Shown one piece after another: positions 33,321 to 45,095 of a stretch of DNA of 64,000 nucleotides. Numbering within the stretch: the first letter of the stretch is position 1; every line of letters begins with the position of its first letter. The translations under genes and the position numbers were made by a program. This stretch comes from Achatina immaculata (lineage: Eukaryota > Mollusca > Gastropoda > Stylommatophora > Achatinidae). The stretch covers positions 51,421,366 to 51,485,365 of the forward strand of contig CM019717.1 in assembly GCA_009760885.1 (NCBI GenBank), written 5' to 3'. Under the pieces are notes generated by a model. That model was not told where the DNA came from, did not search any database, and worked only from the letters and a program-made list of their open reading frames with translations.

Positions 33321-33321
33321 T

Positions 33322-34150
33322 CCACCTTATTCTCGTTTAGATATCATCCCCTGTGAAGCGATTGAAGCGTCTGTTTTCTTTCGTTATTCAGATCTTTATT
33401 TTAATTTTAACAACGAGGAAGAATGAAAAAAAAAAAGAAACAGACAATATATCTTTTCGTACTGGTAACTGTGAGCAAATGAATATATCCGTTATATCCA
33501 CACAGTTCTTTTGCAGGTCGATCTGCTTCTTGTATCGTTTCATTAGCTTACTTGTTCCTTAACAGAAGAAGCATTTCGACTGCTCCCGAATCCAAGTCGG
33601 TGCAGATGCTTTAACCTCATCATCAGTGGTGAATCTGCGACCGCGTGGAGCCTATTTAAGCTGAAGCGAAGATGTGATAATCACATAGCTCCAGATCAGG
33701 GCTGTAAGGAAATGGGAAAGACGTTCAAACATTGTAGCATTACCTGCACAGTTGTCACCGCTGCTTCGGGAGCTATAATGTCATGGTGCAGGAAGATTTC
33801 TTTTTTTTACACCATTTCTCTTCTTTTGCTGCGAATTGCTTTCTACTATTCATAAACGTTTCGCTGTGTCTTGCTGTTTTCCTTTTCGTAGTGAGAAGAC
33901 ATCTTACAATGAATTTCGGCAGGTTTCACTTCTGCTCTAAGAAATATCACTTCATCGCGTTGTTCAATAACGGTGCAGTTCCGCAGAGGAACGTCAATGT
34001 TTATTTGACTTTGACTTAGCTAACTAAGAGCAGAGAGCTGTGCATGTTAGAGCTACCTATCAGGCTTTGCGAATGTGCTATGTCGGTTCAGTTTACGTCC
34101 GCTGTGGTTACCACGTAATTTTCAAATTTCCTTTACTTTTTTATATCTCC
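33322..34150. other. Unassigned stretch, no gene seen
   Basis: On the minus strand CACTGATGATGAGG through GTCGAAATGC (about 33565-33635) loosely resembles a Penelope-like 3' end. This is too weak to call. Confidence 0.35.
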
Positions 34151-34151
34151 T

Positions 34152-34585
34152 CATTCATTCATTCATTTGCATGTCCCTTGCGGAACTTTGCCTCCCGAAC
34201 AGCACTCCTGTAGGCCTCTCGGTTGTGAGCAAGATGGCCTGCTGCTGATGCATCCATTTGCAGATCCTCAACGATGTCTTGCACCCATCTTCGCCTTGGT
34301 CTTCCTCTTTTTCTTGTCCCCATTATTTACCCTTCCATGACGGTTTTCTCTAGATTATCATAACGTTTAATGTGTCCAAAATATTTAAGTTTTCTCTGTT
34401 TAATACTCTTTACTAGCCAGCCATCTTCAATATTAAGCTCTTGTAGTGTAGATATATTTGTTCTTTTTTTTTGTGTCCATGATATTTGAAGAACTCTTCT
34501 GTAGCATTTACATTCAAAGGCATTTATGTGTTTCTCAGCTGTTTTGTTAAGTATCCAGGTCTCACAGTTATATGTTGCGATGTCT
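34152..34585 (-). mobile_element. LINE family A, 3' end, copy 3
   Basis: On the minus strand it runs from CATCGCAACATAT through Cys-rich FECKCYRRVLQIS-type coding, the basic block and the RKGHANE end. The tail is (AATG)n at 34152-34166. It is homologous to 386-897, with stops, including one in the basic region. Confidence 0.82.
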
Positions 34586-34717
34586 CCTATTTACCACATA
34601 TTTACCTAGAACGTAAAATAGTCTCATACCAGTTCAATCAGTCAATCAATCAGTTATAAACTAGGACTATTTTGCACTCTCTCTATAAAAAGCCGTCCTT
34701 TTAAAATATCAGTGCTG

Positions 34718-34884
34718 TGTCTGTGCCCTAGATAAGATTAAGAAATCTGTAGAAAACTGTTCCCCTCAAAGGTCAGTATTACGACCTGTCTAGGGTCTGT
34801 GCCCTAGATAAGATTAAGAAATCTGTAGAAAACTGATCCCCTCAAAGGTCAGTAATACGGTCTGTCTAACGTCTGCGCCCTAGG
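34718..34884. repeat. 76-bp tandem duplication
   Basis: Two near-identical copies of a unit starting GTCTGTGCCCTAGATAAG, plus the start of a third (GTCTGCGCCCTAGG). Confidence 0.9.
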
Positions 34885-34885
34885 C

Positions 34886-37155
34886 AGCTGGCCACTTGGT
34901 TTAAAGATAATACCAGTCCTGCCTGTAGCTTATCGTGTTTCAGTTAGCTTCGTCAAAAATTTGTGTTGAGAGATCATGGACGGTTTATTAAAAACTACTA
35001 TTTAACTTGTATTAAATCATGTTGTTTATTTTATGACCGCTTGTTTGTATGACTGCCTGTAGTTTTACTACATTTCAATTTTCAGATATCGTTTACATAA
35101 TATAGTATATTCCTAGTTTATTTTTCTCTCTTTTGCTTCAAGACTAATAGTACCCAATGGCTTACACAAAGCCTTCGGCAAATCATCATCATCATCATCA
35201 TCATCATCAACGATAATAACAATGATGTCTCATCTCCACATACAACGCTGAGTGTGGTTGCGTATCTCTAAATCTGATCTTTGGTGGCAGAGCTGAAAAA
35301 AAACTGTCTCCTGTCTGTCCTTTGATATTATCCTCTCGTGTATTCCGTTCGTTGTTGTTTGTTTTGCTCTTTTACCCTAAGGTTTTTCTCTTCAGCAGGG
35401 GTTTTCTCCTGTCAGATCGCAATGTTTTCATTTGTTTGCCTTTTCATTTGTTCCAGATCTTCCTCTATTCAGCTCATCCACATTTCCTTTTTCACGTTTT
35501 TCTCTTTCTCTGAAGAGTTCTCGGTTATTTAACTTTTTTGTTTGTTTGTTCTTGAACTTGATGTCTGGAGATTAACAGGCTCGTATTCCGTCTAGTTTGC
35601 TGCCTGGAGACCTGGTGCGCTTTACTAAGTTCAGAGACAACAAATCCTGTAGAACGCAGGCGCCCAAGAGGTGACTGATTCTAGTCATTCTCTGGCAGTG
35701 CTACATTCTTTGGGTGACCACTGTATTAAAAAAAAAAAAATTAGATTTTCATCAAACCTCTGTTGAAGTCAGTCCTGCGGGCTTTCTCATTTTTTTTGTC
35801 GCTACTAAATAATATCAGCTCATAATAATATTGTAATTGTAATATTATCCCTGTTGGGGCATTTTACCAGGTTGTTATAGTTGTTCTTTTTTTCCCTGGA
35901 ACTGAGAGTTTGCAAAACCGTTTAAGCTGCATTTTAACTGCACACTACAACGTGCATTGCATTGGTGTCGCTATTATACGATGTTTGTTGGAAAGAATAC
36001 AGCATAGTTAACAGCTCTGGTACGAGGCAGAGAACGCGAAACAGAATGTTGAAGTATCTGCCCCCCCCCCCCCCCGCCCGCCCCCCCCCCCAAAAAAAAA
36101 ATCAGAGATTTTATTGCTTTTATTATTAACTCTTTTACTACAAAACAAAAATCACAGCTCCACATACAAAATTTATAAATAAAGATAGCCGGGGTGTTTC
36201 ATCGGATAATGATGATAACCCCATATTTATTCTATATATTAATTTAAAATTTGGATCTCCTAAGCAAAGATTGATTAAAAGGGCGTCTTCATGAGGTAGC
36301 GTCGCTGCAGTCGGGACATCCCAGTATCTGATCCGATGACCGTTCCACTAAGCATCTCAATATGTGTGTGTACTGACCTGTTGTGCGTTGACTGTGGGTT
36401 CATTACTTTAGCTCAAGCAAACAATAAAACCGGACAGATGCAATTAATTCATGAAATAATTCTTTTTCTAAAATAACTGAAATAGCTCATGATGAGAACA
36501 GAAATAACATGATTATAAATGGCTGACAAGATCACAGCAATGTTGCATATGGAAAACAAAATGCAGAACATGTTTCTGGGATTCACGGATCGTCCAGCGA
36601 GGAAATGTCGCTACTAACATTAAGAAGGCGAGAATTGCTATGGAGCAGAGATAAAATACTGAAACGTTTAAAACAAACTAAATGGAAACCTGCTGCTAAC
36701 AACAGGGGAAAAGTTTGGGAGTGGAGATACAGAGAATAGAAACACTTTAATAAATCATCTGCAGTACTTCAAGCGAAACGATTAAACAGATTTCGGAAAA
36801 TTTGTTGGTTAATGTGGAAAGAATTGACGTGATTAGAAAAATAAATACAGAAAGATTACTACAAGTGACAGAGATGTGACTGAGAATGTGGAGACTATCA
36901 TGTGACGCAGGATTCTCGGGGTGATTCAATCTTCTGCTCTTCTATATGTAGAATGTAAGCTTGTTGCTCATCTCTCTGTAAATTTCCACTAGTGTCCACT
37001 GGAATAATGTTCTTTCTGTTTACAATGACAAGTGTTGACTTTATCAATTACTGTTAATATTTTATCGCATTTAATCTACGACCATTCTACGTCGTTTTGC
37101 GTCTGTTTTGTTATTCACTTCACAGACTTACTTGCTCCCAGGTTCATTCTCTCTC
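34886..37155. other. Unassigned region with simple repeats
   Basis: (ATC)n at 35184-35209. Adjacent C15 and C11 runs followed by A10 lie at 36061-36101. Pyrimidine-rich frames at 35322-35532 and a short plus-strand frame near 36600-36740 (LLTLRRRELLWSRDKILKRL) have no recognised family. Confidence 0.4.
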
Positions 37156-37157
37156 AG

Positions 37158-37607
37158 TGGAAATAGTAATACAGAAGCAGCAACTTTACAGTTGAAATGA
37201 CTTTAATAATGCACGGGGTGACGATGAGTCGATGAACGATATGACGAGAACGACAAAAGGCAACAACAAAATCATGGACACAAGACTGGACATCTCCACG
37301 ATATAATATATTATCCCGGCAGACTACTGTCGCCATCAGAACGTCCTAATACACTCTAATCTACATCTATTTCACTGAACAACAACATTTCTAACAGACT
37401 AATCTACGTCTATCTCAGACGATACAAAAAACACAACTGTCCTTCAGTCATATGATTTCTCTCTCACCTGACCTTTTCCCTGTCATACCTTAGCCCTACC
37501 CCTCGTGCAACCCGAGACAAAGCAGATGGACTCTACTCACAAATAGCCGATTACTTTAAAAGATAACTCATTTTATATTAATTATTTACAATTCTCATAT
37601 CCTAACA
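37158..37607 (-). mobile_element. Possible solo LTR
   Basis: On the minus strand the segment would start TGTTAGGATATGAG and end with CCA. It contains a GTATCGTCTGAG region and a CCCGTGCATTATTAAAGTC stretch near the end. Length (about 450 bp) and TG...CA ends fit a retrotransposon LTR. No target-site duplication, internal region or second LTR was seen, so this is tentative. Confidence 0.25.
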
Positions 37608-37756
37608 TTCAATATACTACTATACATGTAACTAAGGGCAGTGAAGACATGATCAAACAGGACAGTGTGATATTAAATTCCTTTAGTAACAAATAAAAGT
37701 GTCTCAAGGGTTAAAGGCACACAGCATTAGAAAAGGCAGACAAGCAACATCTAGAA

Positions 37757-37966
37757 CGATGGTTCTTAATCCGGGATCTATGAAAACCCAAAGGGTGCAT
37801 AGAAAGAGTTTTGAGGATCCATGGAACAGCAAATAAATTACATTTATTTTTTGTACTGTTAGCATCATCTAGGTTCTATTTATTGGTTTATTTTCGATGA
37901 AAGGTCCACATGTATTCTCGGGCCCATAAATTGAGTTCACGACCAAAAGAAGGTTAACAACCACTG
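37757..37966. mobile_element. 210-bp hAT-like non-autonomous element
   Basis: The left end CGATGGTTCTTAATCCGGG and right end AAGGTTAACAACCACTG form imperfect terminal inverted repeats of the CAGTGGTTCTTAACC type common in hAT MITEs. Flanking octamers ATCTAGAA (37749-37756) and ATCATGAA (37967-37974) agree at 6 of 8 positions, as expected for an old 8-bp duplication. GGATCCATGG and GGTCCAC words inside are also usual. It is non-coding. Confidence 0.65.
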
Positions 37967-37974
37967 ATCATGAA

Positions 37975-38265
37975 AGATAGTCCCGCAAAACCCATGATAC
38001 AAGGGTTGTATGTTAGCATGTATATGTTAGCATGTATATGTTAGCATAATCTGATATCATGCTCTTGGAAGATCCAGAAAGACAGGACAAGAAACTTTTA
38101 AAAAAACATCAGAACCATGTATCTGTGATAATAGCAACTTAAGCTGTGAACTTGACAATGAATTCATGCCCTTATGCTCGCTCGCACTGATATGTTATTA
38201 TGCAATAATATGTTTTAGAATACAGTAATGAATAATATAGTATAACTCATAAAAATAAAGGGAGG
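37975..38265. other. Unassigned, with 15-bp triplication
   Basis: TATATGTTAGCATG recurs three times at about 38010-38047. Confidence 0.5.
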
Positions 38266-38271
38266 GAGGGA

Positions 38272-38315
<44 letters not shown>

Positions 38316-38318
38316 CCC
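38272..38318. repeat. (TC)n microsatellite
   Basis: About 20 TC units, directly abutting the 3' end of the LINE H fragment. Confidence 0.95.
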
Positions 38319-38321
38319 CTT

Positions 38322-38600
38322 AAACCTTTAAGTGTCTAAGGCACACTGGGCTTCAACAAGAGTCGTCCACAAATGGCAAAACTTTTGCATTTTTCTGCTT
38401 TTGCCCAGGGGAGCATATCCTCTCCGTTGTTCTTCTCCATGTCTCTTTTGGTCTACCCCTACTTCTGTTTCCCCTGAAGTGTCCATCTTAGTGCTATTTC
38501 TTGTAGTGAGTCGCCAGTCATCTGGAGCACATGCCCCAACCGTCGTCAACGTCTTTTTTCAATTATCGAATTCAATGGTTCACCTGCATTTGTGGTTAAG
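38322..38600 (-). mobile_element. LINE family H, 3' end
   Basis: Minus-strand frame with RLTTRNSTKMDTSG, VDQKRHGEEQRRGYAPLGK and KFCHLWTTLVEAQCALDT, followed by a stop and CACTTAAAGGTTTAAG, then (GA)n. The closing W..LV.A.CA motif and the noncoding end match the fragment at 46265-46310. The region upstream is not recognisable. Confidence 0.65.
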
Positions 38601-39480
38601 GATAGACAACACTTAAAAGACATTTCATTATATAATATAGAGCTTAATATTGCTTCCCAGTAGTAAAGGATTCTCTCCAGAGGCAGTACTGCACTTCTCT
38701 TAAGTAGAATAATTCTGAAATTTTACGTTATCTTCAGTGCCGTACTAGGCATTAAGTTAGCCAGACTTAAAGCTAGAAACCCAGAAGGGATTCTGTATCA
38801 AAGGAAAAAAATTGTGCAAATAGAGATCATTGTTTCACGTGACAACCATTTATAACTATCACTGCTGCAATAGCACATTATTTTTTTTAACAAAAATTGA
38901 TACATTAGTTGTGCTTGCTCTGTGTAATACAAAGCCATATAATAATAGCAGAGATCACAAATAGACAGGAATCAGATCACATATCAGGAGATAAACAATA
39001 TGAGGGGGTGGGGGCATTTTTTAAAAGTTAGCTAAGGGGTCTGGGTGGTGATTAATCCGTCACTGGTTCTTGTGGCAAGTAATGAAATGGTTAGTGGCTA
39101 GAAACTGAAGAACGGGAGAACGCTATTGAAATGAAATGTCCCAAGGAGAAAACGATTCACTGGAGCTCGAGTAGGAGGAAAGTGTGTGACTGAAACACAA
39201 GCAGCGCGTAATAGTTGAGGTTGTCTTAACGACTTTCAGTAGGAGTTTATATGCAGTTGATGGCTGCTGAAAATTTGTCCCGAAATAAAGCTGAACTTTT
39301 CCAATAATTCATTACATCTTGTGCTATGATGAAAATATATACGTAGCGCTTGGAAACAACGCCTGGCAAAAGCCGTAAGATGCAATTAATATCTTCACAA
39401 TCGATGCAATATATTTGTTATTATGAGGAAACAAACTGCAGAAAGCTAAACTCTTATCTTTATAGTTATAATATATCTTA
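38601..39480. other. Unassigned AT-rich stretch
   Basis: Nothing recognised. Confidence 0.4.
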
Positions 39481-39487
39481 TCTTATA

Positions 39488-40310
39488 TCTTATATCCTTC
39501 CCGTGCCGTTAAACGTCACATAGGGCTCGCAAAGTAGTTCGCCAATTTTCCTGTCTTCGGCGAGTCTTTCAACCTCATCAAAGGATTTTATGCCTGTTAA
39601 TTTGGCCTCTCTTAATAATGTCCTCTTCAGAGTTTCACGCAGTCTGCCTCTTTTTTCTTCGGCCTGTTGTGTTCCACTTGATAGCTTGTTTTGGGATTCT
39701 CTGATCATTTCTTCTCATCAAGTGACTAACACATTTCCATCTTCTTTTCCTGATCACCCATGAGACTGGTTGTTGTTCAGTCATCTGTCTTATCTCTGCA
39801 TTGTTCTTGAATTCGTTCCACTTGATGCCGAGTATTTTCCTTAGGCATTTGTTTTCAAAACAGTCTAATTTCTTTTCTATTTCTTTAGTTGTTTTCCAGC
39901 TTTCGCATGCATAAATAAGGGTGGATATTACATTTGAATTGAATAGTCTTAACTTGGTTTTTGTGCTTATAACTTTTGAATTCCATATGTTCTCAAGATT
40001 CTTGAAGATTGATGCTGCTTTTGCAATTCTGATCCTAACTTCCTTTCTAGTGTCACCATCCTGGTCTATGTAGCTGCCAATATATGCAAATTGATTGACT
40101 TCTTCAATATCTGTCCCTTCTATGTGTATTTTTCTATTTTGATTGAGAGGAGTTTTCATTATTTTTGTTTTGTCCTTGTTAATTTCAAGTCCTATTTTGC
40201 TAGCCAGTGAAGACAGGCTATCTGTTTTTTCTTGCATGGAGTTCACATTATTACTGATAAGAGTTATGTCATCAGCAAAATCAAGGTCTTCTAGTTGGGT
40301 CCCATGTACC
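39488..40310 (-). pseudogene. LINE B C-terminal region
   Basis: Begins with the FADD box and runs through GLEINKDKTKIMKTPLNQN, NQFAYIGSYIDQDGDT, IRIAKAASIFKNLENIW, STLIYACESWKTTKEIEKKL, FENKCLRKILGIKWNEFKNN and VIRKRRWKCVSHLMRRNDQR. A frameshift in the A/T-rich run near 39650-39700 leads to RGRLRETLKRTLLREAK and ERLAEDRKIGELLCEPYVTF. The three parts account for the complete C-terminus of the protein. Confidence 0.88.
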
Positions 40311-40325
40311 CAGTCAATACCTGTG

Positions 40326-41820
40326 TTACCTGTGCAGCATTTTTTTCATTATGAAGTCTATTGTAATCCCAAAAAGTAAAGGAGACAGTATACATCCTTG
40401 TTTCACACCTGTTTCAATCTGGAACCATTCACTCATCCCTTCTTCTGTTTTGACTGCACAAACATATCCATTGTAGAAGTCTTTAATGATGTTGACAATT
40501 TTAGATGATATTCCATATAGACTTAAAATTCTCCATAATGAATCTCTGTGTATGCTATCAAATGCCTTTTTAAAATCTATGAAGTTCAGTATTAATGGTT
40601 TCTGCTTTTCAATATGTTCTTCAAGTATTATTCTGAGAGTAAAGATCTGGTCGAGACAGCTTCTCCCTTTTCGAAATCCTGCTTGTTCTTCTCTCATTGC
40701 AGTATCCACTATATCTTTGAGCCTGTTCAAAATGACCTTGCAGAATACTTTTGACACTACTGATATTAAGGTTACTCCTCTCCAGTTGTTACAGTCACTA
40801 AGGTTGCCTTTTTTTGGTATTTTAACAATTATTCCTTTCTTCCAATTAGAAGGGACCTTTTCTTCTTTCCAAATCTTGTTAAACATTCTCTGTAGTTGTC
40901 TCATGTTGTCACTACTGATAGCTTTTAGCATTTCGGGTGTTATTTCATCTTCACCTGCAGCTTTGATGTTAGGCATTAAATTCACTGCTGTTTCAATTTC
41001 ATGCAATTTAATTTCATCTAGGTTGACATTTAGTTGTGGGGCTGGTAAGTCAGTTTCAAGGTTTACCAATTCTTTTGGGTGTGGTCGATTAAGTATTTCT
41101 TGGAAGTGTTCAGCCCATCTTTGCTTTTGGTCTTTATTTGATGTTAATAGGGTTCCAGTTTTGCTAAGGATTGGTCTTTCTTTAGATGCAATAGTACCTG
41201 TTAGCCTCTTTTGTATGTTATATAAAGTTTTGCTGTCTCCTGTTTTTGCTGTTTTTTCTGCCTCTTTCACCATATTGTCAGTGTATTCTCTTTTATCCCT
41301 TCTAGCTGAACTTTTTACTTTCTTGTCTATTTCTTTGTATGTTGCTTTCGCCGGATCTTTTTCAAGATCTGTTTTTGCATTCAACATGTCTAATTTGACT
41401 GCTCGTCTTTCATGTATATACTTCCATGTTTTATCTGATATCCATGCTTTTCTATTTGGTTTTTTCAGTCCAGCCCTCGCTTTTGCTGCTGTGATTATGG
41501 CTGTGCTGTAAGAATTCCATAATTCATCTATACTTATCTCCTCAACTTCACTGGGTGTTTTGGAATGATTGGCAAGTTCCTGATTGAAATTAATGTTAGT
41601 ATTTTCTTCTTGTAGGCTGTGGCTGTTTATCTTTCTGTGTACTGATTTCTTGTGTTGGCTTTTCAATTTTAGTTTTATTTTCCCTATGCACAGGTTGTGA
41701 TCACTGTTGACATCTGCACTCCTATAAGCCCTTACATCCATGAGAGATGTTCTGTATTGCTTTCTAATACAAAAATGATCTATCTGGTTTCTAGTTCTAT
41801 CGTCTGGAGATATCCACGTT
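40326..41820 (-). pseudogene. LINE B endonuclease end and reverse transcriptase
   Basis: The endonuclease C-terminus with SDHN is followed by a basic linker (KAWISDKTWKYIHERR). The RT then has AAGEDEITPEMLKAI (motif 1), WKKGIIVKIPKKGNLSDCNN (2), WRGVTLISVVSKVF (2a), EQAGFRKGRSCLDQIF (3), LNFIDFKKAFDSIHR (motif A, Asp intact), GVKQGCILSPLLFGITIDF (motif B). The frame breaks at an A-run (about 40340-40347). Homology continues one frame over to GIDWVHGTQLED and DFADDITLIS (motif C, FADD intact, about 40266-40281). One slippage thus separates an otherwise complete RT. Most of the endonuclease is missing. Confidence 0.9.
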
Positions 41821-41822
41821 GT

Positions 41823-41908
41823 TTTATAATATATATATATATATATACGTTGTTTTTATAATATATGTATACATATAAATATATATAATATACATATAAA
41901 TATATATA
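41823..41908. repeat. (TA)n-rich tract between two LINEs
   Basis: TATATA stretches broken by ACGTTGTTTTTATAATATATG, a repeat of the LINE B edge sequence (GTTGTTTTATAATATA at 41818), and CATATAAATATAT. It separates LINE B (minus) from LINE A (plus). Confidence 0.85.
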
Positions 41909-42270
41909 CATATAAATGCCCTTGAGTGTAAATGCTATTCGTCAAATATCATGGACACAGAAAAGAACAAATATATCCATATTACAAGAACATAATATTG
42001 AAGAAGGCTGACTAGTAAAGAAGATTAAACAGCGAAAACTTAAATATTTTGGACACATTAAACGTCATGATAATCTAGAGAAGACCGTCTTGAAAGTGTA
42101 CATAATGGGAAGAAGAAAGAGAGGAAGACCAAGGCGAAGATGGGTGCAAGACATCGTTGATGATCTTCAAATGGATGCATCAGCAGCAGGTCATCTTGCT
42201 CACAACCGATAGACCTACAGGAGTGCTGTTAGGGAGGCAAAGTTCCGCAAGGGACATGCGAATGAGTAAA
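41909..42270 (+). mobile_element. LINE family A, 3' end, copy 4
   Basis: From AAATGCCCTTGAGTGTAAATG to GGGACATGCGAATGAG. It covers the Cys-rich, FGHIKRHDNLEKTV and GRRKRGRPRRRW blocks with a short deletion in the YRRVL region and several stops. Confidence 0.82.
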
Positions 42271-42271
42271 T

Positions 42272-42750
42272 CTCTGCGATTGTATTTACAGGAAGCCCTC
42301 GATCTACGCCGGTCCTGTTCCCGTCAGTTCAGAACAACGCTAAATTTAGAAACAGAAGATCAAAAAAATGAAAAAAAAATCTACCATTCATTCATAAGTT
42401 TCACAGTTCTTCTCAGACCGCTTCTTATACAAAAGTTCTCCTTCTATCCCTTATTTTGACTAAACATTGTAAACCATTCCGGCTACAGTCGCGTGAGCAT
42501 TCGTAGGTGGTCGTGGTGAGTCATTTCCTCGAAAGGATTTTTCCATTTGTAAAGACCTCATAAAATGTGCGAAATGGGTCTAAAGGAAGGAGAGGAAAAA
42601 TAACTTCTACTAGAAGTGAAGATAAATGATCCACAGCGCATCCTCCCGTGCATAGATAAACTTACTGATGAGTTCTGCCAGGTTGACTCGAAGCCGACTC
42701 TACAACCAAGATGGGCGTTATGACATCAGTGAAGTCTTAACATGACATTC

Positions 42751-42801
<51 letters not shown>

Positions 42802-43035
42802 GAGAAAGAAAGAATGCTTTGTTTAGAAAACTTGACGATCCTCAGACAGCGAAACCTAAAACCCTTTCATTTCACACGTAATGAAGAAAATATATGTTTA
42901 AAATCCCCTTCATTTTATTTTCGTTATTCAGAGCTTTAAATGTAATGCTATTATAGTGTAATGTAAATATTGATCGTTATATTACTCCTCAATGTTTGGA
43001 TGTCAGAAATGCACGTCACAGAGGTCCTGTTGATT
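42272..43035. other. Unassigned stretch with (AAAG)n
   Basis: (GAAA)n lies at 42752-42800. Otherwise nothing recognised. Confidence 0.5.
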
Positions 43036-43037
43036 TT

Positions 43038-43395
43038 TCTCTTTCTTCTTCTTCTTCTTCTTCTAGCTCCTGAAACTGCGATCTAGCGTTCTTTGCAGCC
43101 GATGCCGTGAAAACGTTGAGGCACATCGTCATGTCGGATTTGGGTAGGTTACGCCGGCTATTTTTTCCAGTCCCTAAGTGGAGCTAGAAAGCACGGGGCA
43201 TGCAATACTTCTTTAGCAGGCTCCATTGCCACGGGGACTATGGTGATCCCTGCTCCGCTATTCAGACTTTGCCTGTTAGTGGGATTACCAAAGGAGAAGT
43301 AGAACAGGGTCTTGGTCAGCTATGGTTCACCAGCCCTGATGTTAGCATGCCAGCTATGGGTCGCTAACTTCTGAATCGGACAGCGGCTTCGCCCT
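43038..43395 (-). mobile_element. Unclassified retroposon, copy 1, with (GAA)n tail
   Basis: About 325 bp (43067-43395) is clearly homologous to 62473-62797. Shared words include GCAATACTTCTTTAGCAG, AGGGTCTTGGTCAGCT, AATCGGACAGC and CTGAAACTGCGA. Read on the minus strand it ends in CAGGAGCT followed by (AGA)n at 43038-43066, like a retrotransposon 3' tail. No open frame or tRNA-like boxes were recognised. It may be a LINE 3' UTR or a SINE. Confidence 0.7.
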
Positions 43396-43744
43396 CATTG
43401 ATTTGTATTATGAAGTGGTTTCAGTTTATGCTGATTCTGATTATGCATACCGTAATTTTACCAAAGATTACGCATTGTTCGGTCTATATAGTTTGCTTTG
43501 TTGTGTGGTACGTAACTAAATAAATGAGATTTAGCGAAAATTTGAGTCCAGAGTTTTGATGGAAGACGTCGCTCACAATCATGGACGTTTCCTTTGGATA
43601 TGTCCCCTCAAACGTCTCAAGACCTCAGTGCAGTAGTTATCTTAGTTCATTATTCCTATACAACGAATTTTCGGTTAATAATGCCTCTGTTTAGCGGAAA
43701 CTTCTATTATACTTTTAGACGTTCTGTTTCTAGATCAAAGCTAT

Positions 43745-44305
43745 ATATTAATGTTTCTGATGTATAGCTGTAGATCCATGTTTCGAAAGAACAGCTGTAG
43801 ATTCATGTTTGTATGGAGCAGCTGCAGATTCATGTTTCTAGAGCATAGCTGTAGATCCATGTTTCTGAACTATAGCTGCAGATTCCTATTTGTGGAGGAT
43901 ATCTGTAGATCCATGTCTCCAGAGCACAGTTTCCGAAGCATAACTGCAGATCCACGTTTCTGAATTACAGCTGTAAATCTGTATTCCTTGAATATAGCTG
44001 TAGATACATATTTCTGAATCATAGCTATAGGTCCATATTTCTGAACTGTGGTTGTAGATCCACGTTTACAGATCTTACTTTTAAATCCATGTTTTTTGAA
44101 CGTAACTGTAGAACATTTCCGCAGGACAGCTATAGATTTATGTCGTCGGGACACAGCTATACACCATGTTTCCGCAGCACAGCTATAGACCTTGTTTCCG
44201 CAGCATAGCTATAGATTCATGTCTCTGGAGTACAGCTATAAATTTATGTCTCCCGGGTACAGCTATAGACCTTGTTTCCACAGCATAGCTGTAGATTCAT
44301 ATTTT
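43745..44305. repeat. 27-bp minisatellite, about 20 copies
   Basis: Unit AGCTGTAGATTCATGTTTCTGAACTAT with variation at the last 8-9 bases. Because 27 is a multiple of three, open frames run across several units (a 9-residue SCRSMFLNY-like repeat on plus). No sign suggests a real protein. It ends where LINE C begins. Confidence 0.9.
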
Positions 44306-44317
44306 AGTACTAGTAAT

Positions 44318-45095
44318 GACCTTAACAAAGAGAACCTTCAGATCTTAAGCAAGAATTCAGCTAAACTGAAACTATATATTAACAGACAAAAAACAAAGAT
44401 AATGAAAAGTAATAGCGCAAGCAATAATCTTGTGGTAATCGAGAGAGTGCCAATTGAGAAAGTAGATTATTTCACATATTTAGGTAGGATAGTGTGTAAA
44501 TATGAGGGAACAGAAAAGGATGCTAAAGCTAGAATAACCAAGGCCAGGACAGCATTTATCCAACTTAGCAAAATATGGTCATCTAAGAACATCAAAACAA
44601 GAACCAAAAATAAGGCTTTTCAATTCAAACGTAAAGACTGTCCTGCTATATGGTTTGGAGATATGGGTTATGACCAAGACAATACAGCAGAGAATACAAA
44701 CATTCATGAACTACTGCTTGAAGAGGATTTTAAACATTAAATGGCAGGCAGGATCAGGAACGAGGAGGTCTGGGAAAAGGCAGGACAAGAACCTATGAAC
44801 CTACAAATCATATCTAGATAGTGGAGGTGGATTGGCCACACTCCGAGGAAACCCGACACCAGCATAGCAAGACAGGCACTGACATGGAATCCTCAAGGAA
44901 ATAGAAAACGAGGAAGACCTAGACTTACTTGGAGAAGAGAAATTATGACAGTGCTCAGAGCCAAGGGATAAACATGGAAAGAAGCAGAAAATAATTCCAA
45001 TAACAAGGATGACTGGAGAGCCTTTATCCGTGGCCTCAAGCAAACCAAGTTCATCAGTCTCCGAACTATAAAAACATACACTAAATATACTTGAG
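44318..45095 (+). mobile_element. LINE family C, 3' part, copy 2
   Basis: Plus-strand text: LQILSKNSAKLKLYINRQKT, KIMKSNSASNNLVV, VDYFTYLGRIVCKYEGTE, DAKARITKARTAFIQLSKIW and NTNIHELLLEEDFKH. Then, in other frames, [35 protein letters not shown] and the terminal region. This is the segment downstream of the RT active site of an RTE-like LINE protein. It includes the region of copy 1 (5345-5825) and extends farther 5'. Several frameshifts are present. Confidence 0.85.

Larger units (their letters stand above)
39484..41822 (-). mobile_element. LINE family B, longest copy (5'-truncated)
   Basis: Minus-strand LINE holding the last part of the APE-type endonuclease (RNQIDHFCI and NSDHNLCIGKIKLK, 41660-41820), the complete reverse transcriptase, the C-terminal region and a 3' tail of TATAAGATATAAGATA-type repeats. 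Domain order fits RTE-like LINEs. The 5' end stops at a (TA)n tract (41825 on), beyond which a LINE A fragment lies in the opposite orientation. Two frameshifts, near 40340 and 39690, inactivate it. Homologous 3' ends lie at 48907, 54290 and 61975. Confidence 0.9.

Noticed and set aside
33565..33635. Penelope-like 3' end on the minus strand
   Set aside because: Only a loose CTGATGATGAGG...GTCGAAATG resemblance, with no coding or paired terminus nearby.
40486..41511. 341-codon plus-strand frame
   Set aside because: Antisense shadow of the LINE B reverse transcriptase on the minus strand, whose RT motifs are unmistakable.
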